A stretch of 64,000 bases of DNA. It comes from Edolisoma coerulescens (lineage: Eukaryota; Chordata; Aves; Passeriformes; Campephagidae). Where the stretch lies: NCBI GenBank assembly GCA_013397115.1, contig VWZW01002756.1, forward strand, positions 198,698 through 262,697, given 5' to 3'. Position numbers and translations under genes: made by a program. The notes beneath the pieces are model-generated. The model was given only the letters and a program-made list of their open reading frames with translations. It had not been told where the DNA came from and made no database searches. This document shows positions 11,657 through 23,500 of this stretch, one piece after another. Each line of letters starts with the position of its first letter. Positions within the stretch are counted from its first letter, which is position 1.

Positions 11657-12019
11657 CACAGTTCTGCTCCCTCACCCCCTGCACAGCCCCCTCCCCAAAA
11701 CCGCAGCTGGAGACTCCCTGCAGTCTCTGCCCTGGTTACCAGTCCCCTATAGTAACAGGTTTGCTGTCTCACAAGGCACTTGAGTCTTTTTTCCCCTGAT
11801 TTGATGATGATGAGGTTTTCCCTGTCCCTGGGGGCTGTGCAAGGCCCCCCTTCCTGTGCCAGTCCAGTGCACTCCCCTCCATCGACGCCCAGCAGCCAGA
11901 GGGGAAACAAGGCCCAGGAGTGTGGGAAGAGCAGTGGCAGCTCCGGGTACAGGGATGGGACAGACTTGGCCTCGGATCCCGGGGGAGCAGCGTGGCCTCT
12001 CCCTGTGACCGATGCTGGC

Positions 12020-15000
12020 TCAGGACCAAGAGATCACAAACTGCTCCCACATGGGCAGCGACACGGGGACTCTCAGCACCTGTGGGGAGAAGGAAGGTGA
12101 GAGCCAGCCAGGATGGAGCCCCGGAGTGTCAGAGCCAAGGGAGGCCCTGCCCCTTGCAGAGCCACAGCCCGGCACAGTCCTGGTCCCACAGATCCCCCGG
12201 GAAGGGCGCCCATGGCCTGGGCTGTGCCCTCGCTGGGGCCGCACCCCGCCAGCCCCTCGGCTGCACTCTGCGCCCCTTCCTGGTCACCGCCCCTTCCCGG
12301 GGGGGACAGGCACTCACCTGGGTGTCACTGCGGTAGGAGAAGTTGCTCACGATGGCACCGTTGGCCAGGACTCGCCGGGGAGGGCTGGTGACACCCAGCA
12401 CGGTCACGGCCTCCAGCAGGACCCCGTCGAGGTGGGCGCTCGCCCGCAGCAGCTGGCTGAGCACGGCGTCCTGGGGACGGCGGGGATGCCACCGCGTGCT
12501 CCAGGGTCTCAGCCACCCCACGCACACCCAGGGCTCCTCCAGGTGCCCTGCCCCACGTGCTGCCCCTCTGCCGGGCACTGAGCAGGCACAGGTGCCCCAG
12601 GGCCACCTGGACCCCCTGCCCAGCTCCCCGTGCTCACGTTGGAGGCCAGGAAGAGGATCTCGGTGTAGTCGCCCCTCTCAAAGGTCTCCCAGCTCTCCCC
12701 ATCGTCCCAGAACAGATCTCCCCTGGCGAAGCCGTCCAGGGTCAGCGCCACGACCAAGGCCATGCCCTTCCCGCGGGCCTGGGCAGTGCTGAACGCGGGC
12801 TCCTGGGGCACGGGGCAGGCACAGCTCGGGGCACGGCCACAGCCGTGTCCCCAGCCCTGCCGGGCACTGCAGGGCTCCTCTGACATCGTCCTGTCAGCAG
12901 TGTGGGCACAGCCATCCTCCCGGCTGGCCGGGCAGGTCACCGTGGTGTCACCACGGAGCAGAGGGGACTCACCTGCAGGGGCAGGATGTGCCCTGCACGG
13001 ACGTGGACGTTGATGGTGTCCAGGGGTGCTGGCAGGAGGATCCACTGCCCTTTGCTGTGGATGGTGGAGTCCTACACGGGGACAAAGAGAGGGAAGGGGC
13101 AGGCACAGGGTGCCACATGCCAGGAGGGGCCCAGCCCAGCGCCAGAGCCCTCAAATGGCCACCAGCAAAGGCAGGTGAGGCACGAGACCCACACACAGCC
13201 CCGGGGGGCTGGTGGGACGCAGGAATGTGCACGAGGTCCCACGGCAAAGCCCCCGTGCAACACGGCAGGAGCACCCACCCCTGCCAGGCTGTACCACGTC
13301 CCCGCCGGGAAGTAGCCGCTGACTTTGCTCTGTCCTGCCTCCAGCACGGGGGTGACGAGCAGCCCCCCGCCCCACAGGAGCTGGCGGTCCACGGCCCAGG
13401 TGTTGGGGTCTGTGGGGAACCTGGGGAAGGAGGGAAGGGCAGCGCCGGGAGACCCTGGAGCCGCCTCCCGCCGAGCCGGGGACGGGGCCCTGGCGGGGCT
13501 GGGGCTGGTACTCACTCGAGGAACAGGGGCCGAGCCACCGTCTCGCCGGCGCTGTGAGCCCGGTGGAACAGGGTGTAGAGGAAGGGCAGCAGGGAGTAGC
13601 GGAGGCGCAGGGCGTTCCTCATGGCAGCCTGGGCAGGCGGGCTGAAGGCATAGGGCTCCTGCGGCTGCAGGGAGGGGAGAGGCCCGAGGGATGCTCAGAC
13701 CACGTGGGGAGGAAGGGAGGGCGCATTCCAGGGATGCAGGATGGACCATCCCGGCACTGGGGGCACACAGCACCAGCCACCTCCCCACGCCGGCAGGGCA
13801 GCCCCTGCCTCGGCCCAGGGACATGGTGAGGGCTCCCGGGGCTCACCCGGGTGCCGTGGTCGTTGTGGTTCCGCATGAAGGGGTAGAAGGCGCCCAGCTG
13901 GGTCCAGCGCACGCACAGCTCCTCGTTCGTGTTGCCCACGAAGCCGCAGATGTCGGCACCCACCAGCGGCACCCCAAAGAGGTTGAAGAGCAGCACCTCT
14001 GCAGAGGGCACAGAGGGCACCGGGGCTCTGCAGCACCAGGGGGTGGAGCCTATGGAGAAGCCCCGGCTGTGGGGGCAAGGGGGAAGCAGGGGTGGGTGCA
14101 GCCCCAGTGCCCCACAGCCCACCTGGTATGGAGTAGTAGAGCTGCTCCCAGTCGCTGCTGACATCCCCCGTCCAGTGCCCGGCGTAGCGCCCGTGCCCCG
14201 CGAAGGTGGAGCGTGAGATGATGAAGGGGCGCTTGCCCCGGACCCTCAGCAGAGCACTGGGGGTGGGATGGCTCTGCTCAGCACCCCCCAGCCGGGGAGG
14301 GGGCTCAGGGCTCCCCCAGTGCCCTGTGTTACACACCAAACCCTCGCCCACCGCCCAATGCCTGCCCCCTGCCCACGCCGGGTCTCTGTCCCGGCTCTGC
14401 ACCCCCCAGGATGTGCAGGAGCGGTGCCAGGAGCCCCGGGCTTACTTGTGGGAGGCGATGGCCTCGGTCAGCCCGTACAGGCTGTGCAGGTTGTAGTGGG
14501 AGGACAGGTACTGCTGGCTGGAGGCACAGATGGTCCCGGCTTGCAGGCGTCCCCCAAACACTCCTGCAGGGGAGAGGCGGAGCTCAGAGCACCCCCGGGC
14601 TCCTCCCGGCTTCCCCACAGCCCCGGGCAGGGCTGAGCCCGCTCCTGTACCTGGCACATAGGGGGGACGCTCCAGGTTGTTGTTGGGGCAGCCGTCCTGG
14701 GAGCCCTCCACGAAGTTCGAGGGCTCATTCATGTCCTGGGGAGGGACAGGACGGGATGACCTCGCTGCTGCGCCAGGGCCTGGCAGAGGGGCAGGGCAGG
14801 AGCCAGGGAGCCACAGCCAGCAGCTACGACAGGGCCACTCACGAGCCACATGCCATCGAAGGGCACTTGTTCGTGGAAGTCCTTCACCATGTCGTGCCAC
14901 CACTCGTGGGTCTCCGGGTTGGTGAAGTCCGGGAAGGCTGTGGGGCCTGGCCAGACCTGCGGGAGGGAGGCAGCAATGGGCAGAGCCCCCAGCCCCACAC

Positions 15001-17327
15001 GCCACCCNCTCTCCCACTCCCGGGGTTCTGCTCCCACGGCCCTACTCGAGCCCTGTCCCATGGGCACTGGGGCTGCTCCCCACACACACCTTCCCAATCA
15101 GGGGCTGCCCCGTGGCATTTCGGATGAACACCCCTCGCTTCAGGCCCTCGTCGTAGGGCTTGTAGGTGCCGGGGGGCCCCGAGCTGCTGATCCCAGCATC
15201 CTGGAAAGGCACAGAGCCAGGGCTTTACCAGCAACAGCAGGGAACGGCCAGCCCTGCCCTCATCACCACCCTCGGGGCAGCTGAAGCCCCAGTGCCAGCC
15301 CGCCCGTGTAACTCACCACAATCATGATGTACCTCAGCCCCTGGCTGTGGAAGTCCCGCACCATCTCCGGGTAGTCCTTAAAGCTTTTCTTGTTGAAGGT
15401 GAAATCCCTCTTGGCATCTGCGTAATCCAGGTCATTCCACTGCACGTCCTGCGGGTGGAGGCACCGGGGCTTGGGGAGGAGCAGGGCCCCCACGCGCTGC
15501 CGTGGGACCCCCACCCCACGGGGCTTCCATCAGCCCCCCACGGCCGCTGCGGGCAGAGGCCCCGGGAGCAGCCCAGACCTACCAGGGGGAAGCGGGCTGC
15601 TGTCATGTTGGCCACGGCCTGCCGGGTGATGTCGGTGGAGGAGTAGCCCCAGCGGCAGAGGTGGAAGCCCAGGCCCCAGTACGGGGGCATGAAGGGGAAC
15701 CCTGGAAGCCGGAGGGTGGGTGCTGGCAGGGATGGCCCAGCCTTGTGCCACCCCACTCACAGCACCCCGGCAAAGCCACCCTGGCAAAGCCACCCTGGCA
15801 AAGCCACCCCGGGAGCACCCGTGGCTCAGCCATACCAACGACATCCAGGTACTGCCGCACCACACTCTTGGGGTCAGGGCCCAGGAAGACGTAGAAGTCC
15901 AGGATGCCCCCAGTTGTGCGCCAGGTCAGGGCCGGGCTGGGCTGCAGGAGCACGTCTGGGGAAGCACAAGTGCCAGGGGAAGAAGCTGAGGACAGGGACA
16001 GGGCCAAGCCCGTGCCCGGCACCTCCACGGGACTCACCCATCGCGTTGCTGTTCAGCAGAAAGACACCGTGGGCTGAGCCATCGTCCTCCATCACCAGGT
16101 AGAAAGGGTGGGAGCCGTAGAGGTTGACATGGGGCTGGAGCAGAGCACGGTGCGGTGCCGGTGAGGCTCTGCTGGAGACCCCCACACCCACCTGCCCCCC
16201 CTCGCCTCCGGTCAGGAGCACTGGCTTCAGGTGCAAAGCCAGGGCTTGTGGTCCCACACAGCACAGAGCTCCAGGGGGACAAACCTCGCCCTGGGGACAA
16301 GGGTCCCATGGGCTTGCCCAGGGCTATGGCCAAGGCCCGGAGCTGAACCAGCACAGACACATCTCCCCAGCCCGGACAAGACGTGAGAGGCCGCAGGGCC
16401 ACCCCCAGGAGCACAGATGAATGTCTCCCTCTCCTTCAGCCCCTCTCTGTACCGTGGGCGCCATGTCCCGATTCCAGAGGGTGACCCTGGTCCATGCTGT
16501 GTCAAGGACCAGCGGCGTCAGGTGCTCCCCCAGCCCCGAAATGAAATGGGAGGGCAGGGAGGTGGAGATCTGCAGGAACTGGTCTGTGAAGAAGAGGGGT
16601 GCGACCGTGGTGTTCAGCCTGCAGAGAGAAAGGGAGACTCCGGCAAACAGCCAGGAGGGAGGCACTGAGCTGGGGAGGGACACGGATGCCCATCACCACA
16701 AGTTTCGGCTGAGCTCTGGGATTCCTGGCTCCCCTCCCAGCTACTGAACTGCAGAGGGAGTCAAAGTAAAGCCCCCACAGCCACCGACTGCTGTCACCGG
16801 TGTCCCTGCAGCCACCCCGCGCCCGGCGGGGTCCTGCCGGCAGCCGAATCCCTTGGGGAGCGAGGGGCAGGAGGGCACTCACAGGACTCTCCCGCCGCGC
16901 TGCCGGCACACGACGAGGCCGAAGGGGTCCTGGCTGACCTGCAGCCCGTAGAGCGCGGCGGCGGCTCGGCCGCGCACCCGCGGCGTGGCCAGCGGCACCT
17001 CATAGCGCTGCCGGGCCGCGTCCCGGAGCTGCGGGGGGAGAGGGGTCAGCGGGGGAACGGGGACCCGGGGGCTCCGGGGGTCCCGGGGCGCACCGTGAAG
17101 CGCAGGCGGGTCGGGGTCTCCAGGGCCAGGTCCAGCCGCACGACGTCCACCGCGCCCGGCAGGAAGGCGGCGGCCACGCGGCGCAGCCGGGCGGAGAAGC
17201 CGCTCTCGGTGGCCGTCAGGTTCTCGGCGCGGTAGCTGCGGTAGCCGCGGGGGAAGAAGCACCAGGGCGGGCCGGGGCCGCGGGCGGGGCCGGGGCNCTT
17301 GGGCAGCAGCCGGGGCGAGAACAGCAC
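12020..17327 (-). CDS. GAA: GAA, lysosomal acid alpha-glucosidase (5' end incomplete)
   Basis: Exons on the minus strand: ~17327-17094, 17028-16883, 16618-16453, 16134-16038, 15955-15836, 15701-15583, 15448-15317, 15200-15090, 14956-14843, 14735-14651, 14563-14446, 14256-14123, 13998-13847, 13664-13516, 13420-13279, 13071-12973, 12802-12638, 12470-12318, 12079-12020. They join to about 831 codons, against 952 residues in human, with one-to-one exon correspondence. The enzyme (GH31) hydrolyses alpha-1,4 and alpha-1,6 links of glycogen in lysosomes. The catalytic nucleophile Asp lies in WLDMNEPSNF, split exactly at the 14843/14735 junction. The acid/base Asp is in GHWTGDV. The first readable exon begins near PWCFFPRGYRSY. 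The signal peptide, propeptide and most of the trefoil domain are not found: an ambiguous base sits at 17297, and upstream in that frame a TAG occurs at 17358-17360. The true start is therefore not determined. It could be the avian GAA-I paralogue; synteny supports the orthologue of human GAA. Confidence 0.95.
15765..15813. repeat. 14-bp tandem repeat in GAA intron
   Basis: Three near-perfect copies of GGCAAAGCCACCCT in the intron between exons 15955-15836 and 15701-15583. Confidence 0.85.
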
Positions 17328-17329
17328 CG

Positions 17330-17526
17330 GGCCGCCCCCGCGCCCGGGAAATCGGGGCTACACCGGCCCCGGGGCGGGGCAGGGAGGCGGGGCCCAGGAG
17401 CTGCTTGGAGCAGCGAAAGTGAAACGTAAACAGAAACATACCGAAAGGATTACAATGGTACCTCTTAAATAAACATTTTACCGGACAAAGTAAATATTAT
17501 ACCCTACACCTACTTATTTTTCTGTA
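17330..17526 (-). promoter_or_regulatory. Compact GAA 5' region with ISRE-like element
   Basis: Fewer than 200 bp separate the first readable GAA codons from the CCDC40 poly(A) signals. The GAA-proximal part is a CpG island with GC boxes (GGGGCGGGGC near 17371). Further out, GAAAGTGAAAC at 17415-17425 fits the interferon-stimulated response element GAAANNGAAAC exactly, and a second GAAAC lies at 17432-17436. That this is the GAA promoter is inferred from position. Confidence 0.5.
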
Positions 17527-17536
17527 TTTATTTATT
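17527..17536 (-). terminator. CCDC40 poly(A) signals
   Basis: Two overlapping AATAAA hexamers on the minus strand, about 65 bp after the CCDC40 stop codon (17598-17600). The resulting 3' UTR is very short and ends almost at the GAA promoter. Confidence 0.75.
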
Positions 17537-17597
17537 TACAAAGTCTGGAACCTGTGGAAGAATAAAAAAGATATTACATGTATTTTCTGTGTTTCTG

Positions 17598-20500
17598 TCA
17601 GGCTTTCTGCAACCTGAGCTTGGATCCCAACCAGTGACTGAGCCACTGCAGAGCCCTTTGGTACTGGGGCTGTTCCTCCTGGATCTGCTGCACGATGGTG
17701 TTAATGGCCTGCAGCCGACCCTGCAGTTTCTGCTGCTGGTTCGTGCAGGCCTCTTCATCGTGGCACAGGGCCCTGTACTTCCCTTCCCTCAGCACCTGCA
17801 GCTGCTTCTGGCACGCCTGGTGAGCCACAAGGTCCAACAGGTTCTGAGAAAAGCAAAAAGGGAAGGGGCTGTGACACCAGGAAAAACATGGGCAAGACTC
17901 TCTCAGGTGCTGTGACCACCACGCTGGACAAGGGAAGGACAGTGCTGTGAATTCCCCATCGTAACAGCCCAACAGCACCCCCAGCCCGGGTGTTGGAGGG
18001 GTACAGACATCACAGAATTCCATAAATCAGAGAAAATCCCACATGCATGAGGCAACCCTTGCCAGGACAGGGTTTCAATACATCAAGTTGGCTCTCGGTG
18101 AGCCCCCAAAATGTGCTCAGTTAATGTGTTGCTAAAATGCCCCACTGAGCACACCCAGTTCAGCAGGGTGCTGAGACAGAGCTGGCAGCAGAGGAAGCAG
18201 CAGGCTCTGTCTGGCTCACACGCTCTAAGGGAGTGGATGTGCTCACCCATCGTTTCTCCTTCTGAAGATATTCTATGTCCAAGCTCAGGCTCTCGGTCTC
18301 AGCCTGGAACTGGCAAAATTCCTGCTTCTTTTCTGAAAAGGTGGCACTGAGGGACTCTTGGATGGTCTCCAGTTCCTGGATGGTTTGGTTGCATTCCCAA
18401 ATGTTCTAGTAAATGCAAGAGAAGGAAATGGCAGATTTCAGTTCTTTAGTTCAGCTGCATTCCTGACCATCCTCCCAGAACTCGGTTTTGGGGATTTTCA
18501 ATGAATGATTTTCCAAAGCCTGCCCCCGTGCCAGCACAGGGCCTGTGCACGGACACTGCTGCTGCTCACCACAAGGCCAACCCCAGCTGCATGAGCTCCT
18601 GCAGCCCCACCTTCCTTTCTCACCTCCTGGGTTTCCCTGATCTTCTTCTTCAGCTCCTCTTTCCTGCTTTGGAAGTCGTTCTTGGTGATGTGTTTCTTAT
18701 CTACTTTGCTCTGAGCCTCTGCCCAATTCGTTATCGTCTCTCTGTGAGAAACACACGTCTCCATAGCCCGAATCAACGTCTCCTGCTGCTTCAGCAGCTG
18801 CCCATAGCGGACCTGTCATTTGCCAAGACACAAACCAGCCTCAAAATACCAAATGTTTACCAAGAGCACCAAGGGAAGCTGTCTGGGTGGCACATCCCAC
18901 CAGCATAAACCAGACACGTGTGACACGAGTGCCTGCAAGCCAGATTTGGTCCAAATCCAAACCTGGTTTGCTGTGTGTGGATCTGGAAGGCAGAGGCCTG
19001 GATTATCAACTTGTCTATACCAATATTCAAAATGTTAGTCTGGACCTCGTTAGCAAGAGCAGAAGCAGAAAAGCAGAAGCATCCTGAGAATGAAGGGGAA
19101 GAGCTGCTCTGCCAGGAGAGGGAACACTTCCCTAAACCAGTGATTAAAGTGATGCAATATTTAGTAATCAACATTGCTTATAAAGCAGGGACACAGAATC
19201 AGGTGGCACACATGCTGCAATTTAAATAGATCTCTTGGGAGTATCCAGATTCTGCTGAGCCTGGCATGGGGAATGCAGGATGTGTGGGCTGCTGGATGTG
19301 CTCGGCTCAGTCGAGCTGTGGGGGGTTTAGAGTCCCGCCCTGGGCCCTGGAGATGCCACTTCTCCAGCCTGCTTCTCATCTCCTGCCTCGTGTTTCAGCC
19401 ACTCCAAGGCTGAGTACAGTGGGTGGCTTCTCCTCAGCCCTCTTTCCCAGTGCCTTACTTGCATCCTACGAATCTCTGTTTTCATGTCATGGATTTCGCC
19501 ATGCTCGAACAGAGAATCTGTTGTTTCCCGCATCTCTTTTGCCAGCTGGATCTTCTTCTCCCACAGCAGGATCTGATGCCTTCAGAGAAGAAAGGGGAAG
19601 GGAAAGAGAAAGCTACACCCCCATCACCTGCCCAGTGCAGCACACCCAGTGCCAGTCACTGGCAGAGTCTTCCCGGATGGATCTTGGCAGCATCCAGCTC
19701 ACACATGCTGGAACTGTTACAGCCAACATCCTCCCAGCTCTTGCTGGTTCCAGAGACTGTGTTTCAAACATTCATTAAGGTCCTGTCTCCTTCTCCAGGA
19801 AGGCTAAAAGTGCATTTGCTGGTGCCAGGTTTGGTGACTGTAGGAGAACGGGAACATGGACACAGACACACGGGACTGTGGCACTCTGGTACCTACTCTG
19901 CTTCTACCAGGCTGTTCAGGAGCCTTTCCTTCTCCTCAATCAGTTGACTGTGCCTCTCCTGCATCTCCATGGATTCTTTTTCTGCTGCCTAGATTTGGGA
20001 AGAACAAAACAATACAACACTGTCAGGCTGAGGTTTTCCAGGATCACTGTTTGCCTCTGATCTGCATGGGAGGCTGAGAGCTGGGAATGAGGTACCAGGT
20101 GGTCAGTACCTTGAGGGAGTGCACAAACTCATTCTCTGTGACAATTTTGCCATTTTGCAGCTCCTCGAAGCTGCTGTTGTTCTTGTTGATCAATATGTTC
20201 AACTTTATCAAGTCATTTGAGATGTTCTTCATGTGCCGTTCCACGTCCTTCTGTTCTTTTATTTCCTGCTGAATTTCATCTATGGGTGAACAGACAAAAG
20301 TGTTACAATTCCCCTGGACACTGGGTTGAACACAGACAAGGTGTGACAAACTGCTATCCGAGCTGGCAAGACCTCAGGCAGAGCCACCCGTGTGCCACGT
20401 GTCCAGCCAAAATGTTTTTCCACAAGCTCAAAAACCAAAAAAAGGTTTGGAAGGAGACTCCTGTGCAAAACAGTTAGGTTTGGCCAAGGAAAGCGCTGTC

Positions 20501-23500
20501 ATGGCTGGGGACATTTACATTGCAAACTTTATTTAACAAGTGTCACTTAGGGTCCGACTGTCAGGACGGTAGGATCAATCCTTATAGGAATAACGGATGC
20601 AATCAGCAGGAGGGCTCCCATCTGTAACCCTCCCTTTTCCCTCCCTTCACAGATGAACATTTTAAGGCAGAGTCAGGGAATGCCGTACTTTCCACGCGCA
20701 GTTTCCTCTGCTGCATGATGATGATCTGTTTCTGTAACACATCCAGGGAGGTTATTTGTTCCTCCCGCTCCCGTGTCAGCTTGACCAGCTCCTTCTGCTC
20801 CTTCAGCCAGTACTTCTGCAACGTCATCACCTCAGAACTGCATTCTTCTATCTCCTTGTTCAGCTGGTTGATCTCAAGTTCCAGTGGTCCCAGTTCTTGC
20901 CCCTGTGCAAGGGTAAAGTTTGGGATAAATCAGGCAGAAGCTGCTGGAGTTGTTTACGGCATCTGGACATTCCAAAGTTTGCAGAGGATGTGCCAGAGGA
21001 CTCATTTCCCCATGGGTATCCACAAGGTCTTGCACTGCCAGGGACAGATCTGGGAATCATCTGAACAGGGCCAACCATCAAACCACTGAAATCCCTCTGC
21101 CCACCCCACTCTCCCCTCCTCAGTGTTTGCAGCTTTTCCAACAAGACCCTATTTACTCATTGATGCCATTTGACATTTTCATCAGGTGCAGACAAGTCCC
21201 TGCAGGGATCTGTGCCAGGCACACCCTCATTTCACAATTCCCTTCACTATGAACTGTCTGATAAACATAAACACCTGCATTAACCAATGCAGCTTTTAAA
21301 TCACAGTGCTGATGCCTGAAGGTTTGAACTACCCAACACTTAACACAGTTACATTGATCAGGGGCATCTGTGGTCACCACAAAGAATAAAATCAAAATTG
21401 GGACTGAAACACAAAAGTACCTACCCCCTGCTGAGCAAGAAGCATCTCCAGCTTCTTGTTGTACAGGCAGATGACCCCTCCCTTCTTGTCAGCCAGGAGC
21501 CTGGACTTTGCAATCTCACTTTCCTGGCAGGCGATCAGTTCATTCATGTTTTTTATTTCCTTGTCGACCTCACAGAGTGTTTTCTCGTGAACTGTCAGCC
21601 TGCAGCTGGTATTAGTTGCATTCAGAATAATCTGGGCCACATCGTTCTCCACCTTGTAAAAATGCAGCTCCTGGGAATATCAAGAGAGAAAACACATCAG
21701 TGTCCCCAGCAGCCCCTTGCTGAGTTGTAATGCCACTTGTCCCAGCACAGGAGGCAGGGGACTGAGATTCTACTCCCAGGTCTGTCCTACAAGCCATAAG
21801 CTACTTACCCTTTTTGTACCCTTGCTCCTCCATCAATTGGCAGGTAATACAATATCTACCTCTGCCATACAGCTGTAGGAAAGCATTAAGGAGCCTAAAC
21901 GTTCCAAAAACCTTTAAGAGACCTCACTCATCCCTTCTGCAGTGACCACCTGCCCAGTCTCTAGTTACCTACCACCAGTCCCAGGACATCACTGCATTGT
22001 CCCTTCTCCACCACACCTGGCACACCCCCCACCTAACAACCAGCAAGGACTCGGTGTGAGAAATGCTGGGCTTTCTCATCTTTCTAAGTGATCCAGTTAC
22101 ACACTCCCAGAGAGAGCAACCGATCATGGATTAAAGAGCTGTGGGTCAGGTTGGACTGCTCAGAACGGAGAGCTCCTGCATCCCACTCCATGATGAATTA
22201 TAGAAATAAAAATTAGTTAAAATTAGACTACAGGGGTACCACATGTCCATTGTTTTTCTCCAGTACATAGGAAATGCTAATACTTTATAGCAAATACTCT
22301 CAGGATTCATCATTTTGCCCCATTTATTGAGTAAAGAACAGTGTGTTTTGTGTCAGGCCTTTTTGGCCAAGCTCTATCACATACACCAGAATCCTGCAAT
22401 AAGATCACAGGGATTGGAGAGGCAAACTCAGCAGAGCTTCAATGCAGACCTGAAACCAGAACAAAGTCACTGACAAACCCTGCTGGGGACCCACTGCTCC
22501 AGTGGCTCCTGCCCTGCCCTCCCGGGGGGGGATGCCATACCAGGTTGCTTTTTCTGTTCCGGAGTTTTTCAGCCAGCTGGGAGAAGTGCTTTGCAGCTTT
22601 GTTGGACATCATCTGGTCCTGAAGCTTTGCCATGATTTCACTCTCTAGCTGCTCTTTGACAGAAGTTCCCTTCTCTATACCCTTCCTGATGGACAGCAAC
22701 TCATTCAGGTGAGCAGCTTGGTCCTAAAAGGTTGGAAGACAGAGACAGGATCACTACAACTGTTTGAGAAAGGGCATTCAATTCAAGTATTCAAAAGGAT
22801 TCATCCTCCATGGACTCTCCTCACCATCTTGGTGCTGCTGAGGGCCTGCTCTGTCTCCTGGAGAACACGAGTGTAGGTGCCAGTTTGAACCTGCAGGGCC
22901 TCCTGCTCCAGCAGGCACTGGGCAATCAGTTTCCTTGTCACACTGGCATCATTCTGGAACCGGCTCAGGAGGGCGACAAGGTTCTCATTCTTCTCCTCCT
23001 CTTTCCTGATGGACTTCCCACAGCCATGGATGTCCCCTTCTAGGGACTTGAGGTCACGTCTGTAGTTGCTGGAGGGGCAAAGAGGATGGAAAATCATCAC
23101 GGGGATTGGTGCTGAACAGCCACCCACAAATTCCTCTTTTCAAACACGTCACTGCAGCAACCACTGCCCAGGAAGGAAGATCTTTGTAAGGGCTCAGCTG
23201 CTGTGATGGTGCAGAGTCAGCAGGAGATGGATAGAGACATTAAGATTTAAAAGTAAATATGTGTAGAAAAATTGATTCCTTTTTCAGTACTGTCCCAGCC
23301 CCCATTCCTACCAGGATGTCACCATATAAAAGCAGATTGTTTGTTCTCAGAGAACCAGTCAAGCTTTAAGGCTGCAGAGCAAATAAACACTTCCTCTGGC
23401 AACAACAGGGAGGTTTTCCTGAACATTTCCAAAGGCCTCACAAACCCCTGATAATGAGACATAAACCCTTCCTGACATCCAGCTCTTTGGAGAAAGAGAT

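Noticed and set aside
17046..17327. GTG at 17327 as the true GAA start
   Set aside because: It is not an ATG and would lack signal peptide and trefoil; it only marks where reliable homology begins.
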